This document shows positions 62,717-64,000 of a stretch of DNA of 64,000 nucleotides, piece after piece (position 1 is the stretch's first letter; every line of letters begins with the position of its first letter). Below the pieces are notes generated by a model, which saw only the letters and a program-made list of their open reading frames with translations, was not told the origin of the DNA and did not search any database. This DNA comes from MPNP01 sp965116235. Lineage in GTDB: Bacteria > Pseudomonadota > Alphaproteobacteria > Rhodobacterales > Rhodobacteraceae. The stretch spans positions 1,178,001-1,242,000 of the forward strand of contig OZ220496.1 in NCBI GenBank assembly GCA_965116235.1. The letters run 5' to 3'. Position numbers and translations under genes: made by a program.

Positions 62717-63799
62717 ATGAAAATCATGCACAACGAGAAACATCGCATAGCCGTTATTCCCGGCGACGGGATAGGAAAGGAAGTGATGGCGGAAGGTGTC
62801 AGAGCGATCGAAAAGGCGTCTGACACCTACGGGTTTAAGCTTGATCTTGACTGGTTCGAGTTTGCTTCATGCGAGTATTATCAAGCTCACGGCAAGATGA
62901 TGCCAGACAATTGGAAGCAGACGCTTTCGACCTATGACGCCATCTTTTTTGGCGCAGTGGGTGACCCCAGCAAAGTACCAGATCAAGTTTCGCTTTGGGG
63001 TTCATTGTTGCTCATGCGCAAGGAGTTTGACCAATATGTCAATCTTCGACCTGTAAAGCTGCTGTCGGGGATCGATCCACCTCTCGCGAACAAGGCACCG
63101 GGTGATATCGACTTCGTTATCGTCCGTGAAAACACGGAAGGTGAATATTCATCAGTTGGCGGATGCATGTTCGAAGGAACCGCCCGCGAAGTGGTGATGC
63201 AGCAAACAGTCATGACACGTGTGGGGGTTGACCGCGTTCTGCGGTTCGCCTTCGATCTTGCTCAAGAGCGACCACGTCGTCATGTGACTTCGGCGACCAA
63301 ATCAAATGGCCTGGCGATCACCATGCCTTATTGGGACCAGCGCGCCAAGGAAATGTCAGATGCGTATCCTGCTGTAGAGTTTGACCAGGAACATATCGAC
63401 ATCTTGACCGCAAAATTCGTTCTGAACCCTGAGCATTTTGATGTCGTTGTAGCATCCAATCTGTTTGGGGATATTCTTTCAGATCTTGGGCCTGCATGCA
63501 CTGGAACCATCGGTGTCGCGCCTTCTGCAAATCTAAATCCTGAAGGGCGGTTCCCCTCCTTGTTTGAACCGGTTCACGGCTCTGCACCGGATATTGCAGG
63601 CAAGGGCATTGCCAATCCCATCGGACAAATCTGGACCGGCGCAATGCTGCTGGACCATCTTGGCGAGCGTAGTGCCGCTGCTGGAATTGAGGCTGCCATT
63701 ATCGCCGTGTTGGAGAAGGGTAGCGTAAGGACGCCGGATATCGGCGGGAACTCCGGCACCTTGGATCTCGGCAAGGCCATAGCCGAGCAAATTCTGTAA
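62717..63799 (+). CDS. Tartrate dehydrogenase / D-malate dehydrogenase family protein
   Basis: 360 aa; a start at 62726 (MHNEKHRIAVIPGDGIGKEV) fits the AAGGAAG site equally well. Isopropylmalate/isocitrate dehydrogenase fold with the tartrate-type signature: YDAIFFGAVGDPSKVPDQVS, LWGSLLLMRKEFDQYVNLRP, DFVIVRENTEGEYSSVGG, RHVTSATKSNGLAITMPYWD, VVASNLFGDILSDLGPACTG, FEPVHGSAPDIAGKGIANPI. It uses NAD and Mg/Mn to oxidise and decarboxylate a 2-hydroxy acid. The exact substrate cannot be told from sequence. It is followed after 65 bp by a biotin carrier gene. Confidence 0.9.
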   Translation: MKIMHNEKHRIAVIPGDGIGKEVMAEGVRAIEKASDTYGFKLDLDWFEFASCEYYQAHGKMMPDNWKQTLSTYDAIFFGAVGDPSKVPDQVSLWGSLLLMRKEFDQYVNLRPVKLLSGIDPPLANKAPGDIDFVIVRENTEGEYSSVGGCMFEGTAREVVMQQTVMTRVGVDRVLRFAFDLAQERPRRHVTSATKSNGLAITMPYWDQRAKEMSDAYPAVEFDQEHIDILTAKFVLNPEHFDVVVASNLFGDILSDLGPACTGTIGVAPSANLNPEGRFPSLFEPVHGSAPDIAGKGIANPIGQIWTGAMLLDHLGERSAAAGIEAAIIAVLEKGSVRTPDIGGNSGTLDLGKAIAEQIL

Positions 63800-63863
63800 G
63801 GGTCGCTCCAATCTTTGATCAAACATGGGAAAGAACACAATATCGAGGAGCACGTTAACTGAC

Positions 63864-64000
63864 ATGCCAAAACAAGAAATCACTGCGGTTTTTCCGGGAA
63901 TGTTCTATCGCAAGCCTTCCCCGGATGAGCCTTTTTTCAAGAATGATGGTGATCCGGTCGCTGAAGGAGATGTGATTGGCCTCATCGAAGTCATGAAATC
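63864..64000 (+). CDS. Biotin carboxyl carrier protein, 3' end beyond the window
   Basis: 45 codons visible, MPKQEITAVFPGMFYRKPSP to the biotin-acceptor motif LIEVMK at the edge. The small biotinyl-domain outline (FPGxFYRKPSPDEPFF, GDPVAEGDVIGLIEVMK) matches carriers found with pxpABC and a biotin carboxylase in many bacteria. Presumably a carboxylase subunit gene follows outside the window. Confidence 0.85.
   Translation, partial: MPKQEITAVFPGMFYRKPSPDEPFFKNDGDPVAEGDVIGLIEVMK

Overview
The window looks like part of an alphaproteobacterial chromosome, probably a marine or host-associated member. The evidence is a DUF1285 gene at the left edge, a pxpABC / polyamine-type ABC transporter / tartrate-type dehydrogenase cluster at the right, ISNCY, IS1634, IS1595 and IS630 elements, and an IncI/Dot-Icm-type (type IVB) conjugation gene set. 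The assignment is inferred from gene content alone. No rRNA, tRNA or CRISPR array was seen.

Layout. 1-553: the 5' part of a DUF1285 gene. 0.9-13.2 kb: a defence region mixed with insertion-sequence debris. It holds a DarT1/NADAR toxin-antitoxin pair, a RloC-like ATPase with a zinc hook, and an N6-adenine methyltransferase with a PD-(D/E)xK-like N-terminus whose gene is split by a G9 tract. 13.4-28.9 kb: a surface-polysaccharide locus, all on the minus strand. It has three GT8 genes, one of them cut by an intact IS1634, a GT4 gene, manC, a SAM methyltransferase, and two GT2 genes lying in a 1.4 kb duplication, one copy of which carries an intact ISNCY element. 29.0-32.0 kb: dotD-dotC-dotB-icmT. 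33.7-41.8 kb: a six-gene operon, hsdM-hsdS-kwaA-kwaB-hsdR-metallopeptidase, that is a type I restriction system with a Kiwa defence pair inserted between hsdS and hsdR. 43.6-48.4 kb: a second conjugation block with a DotL/TrbC-type coupling protein interrupted by an intein exactly in its Walker A motif. 48.8-51.4 kb: an AAA ATPase, a secreted Excalibur protein and a MITE-like element. 51.6-64 kb: ordinary metabolism. It contains 5-oxoprolinase pxpABC, an FCD-type GntR regulator, a PotABCD-like transporter, a class III aminotransferase, a very divergent GroEL-like protein, a tartrate/D-malate dehydrogenase and the start of a biotin carboxyl carrier protein.

The main theme is phase variation. 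Ten G/C homopolymers of 8-10 bases occur in 64 kb. Seven lie inside genes (methyltransferase, SAM methyltransferase, two GT2, GT8, hsdS, Excalibur protein), and one more lies in the IS-disrupted GT8. Five of these genes are out of frame in this sequence and would each be restored by a one-base change in the tract: 11328, 20353, 22268, 39929 and 50824. Two are in frame: 25844 and 28685. The restriction/Kiwa operon, a second modification enzyme, surface glycans and a secreted protein could therefore be switched independently. This is inferred from the sequence; no length variation can be seen in a single assembly.

The right-hand 10 kb has a separate regulatory signature. A TGATATATCA palindrome or close variant lies in front of pxpA/gntR, in front of the aminotransferase, and between the GroEL-like gene and the dehydrogenase. 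This suggests one regulon under the GntR protein.
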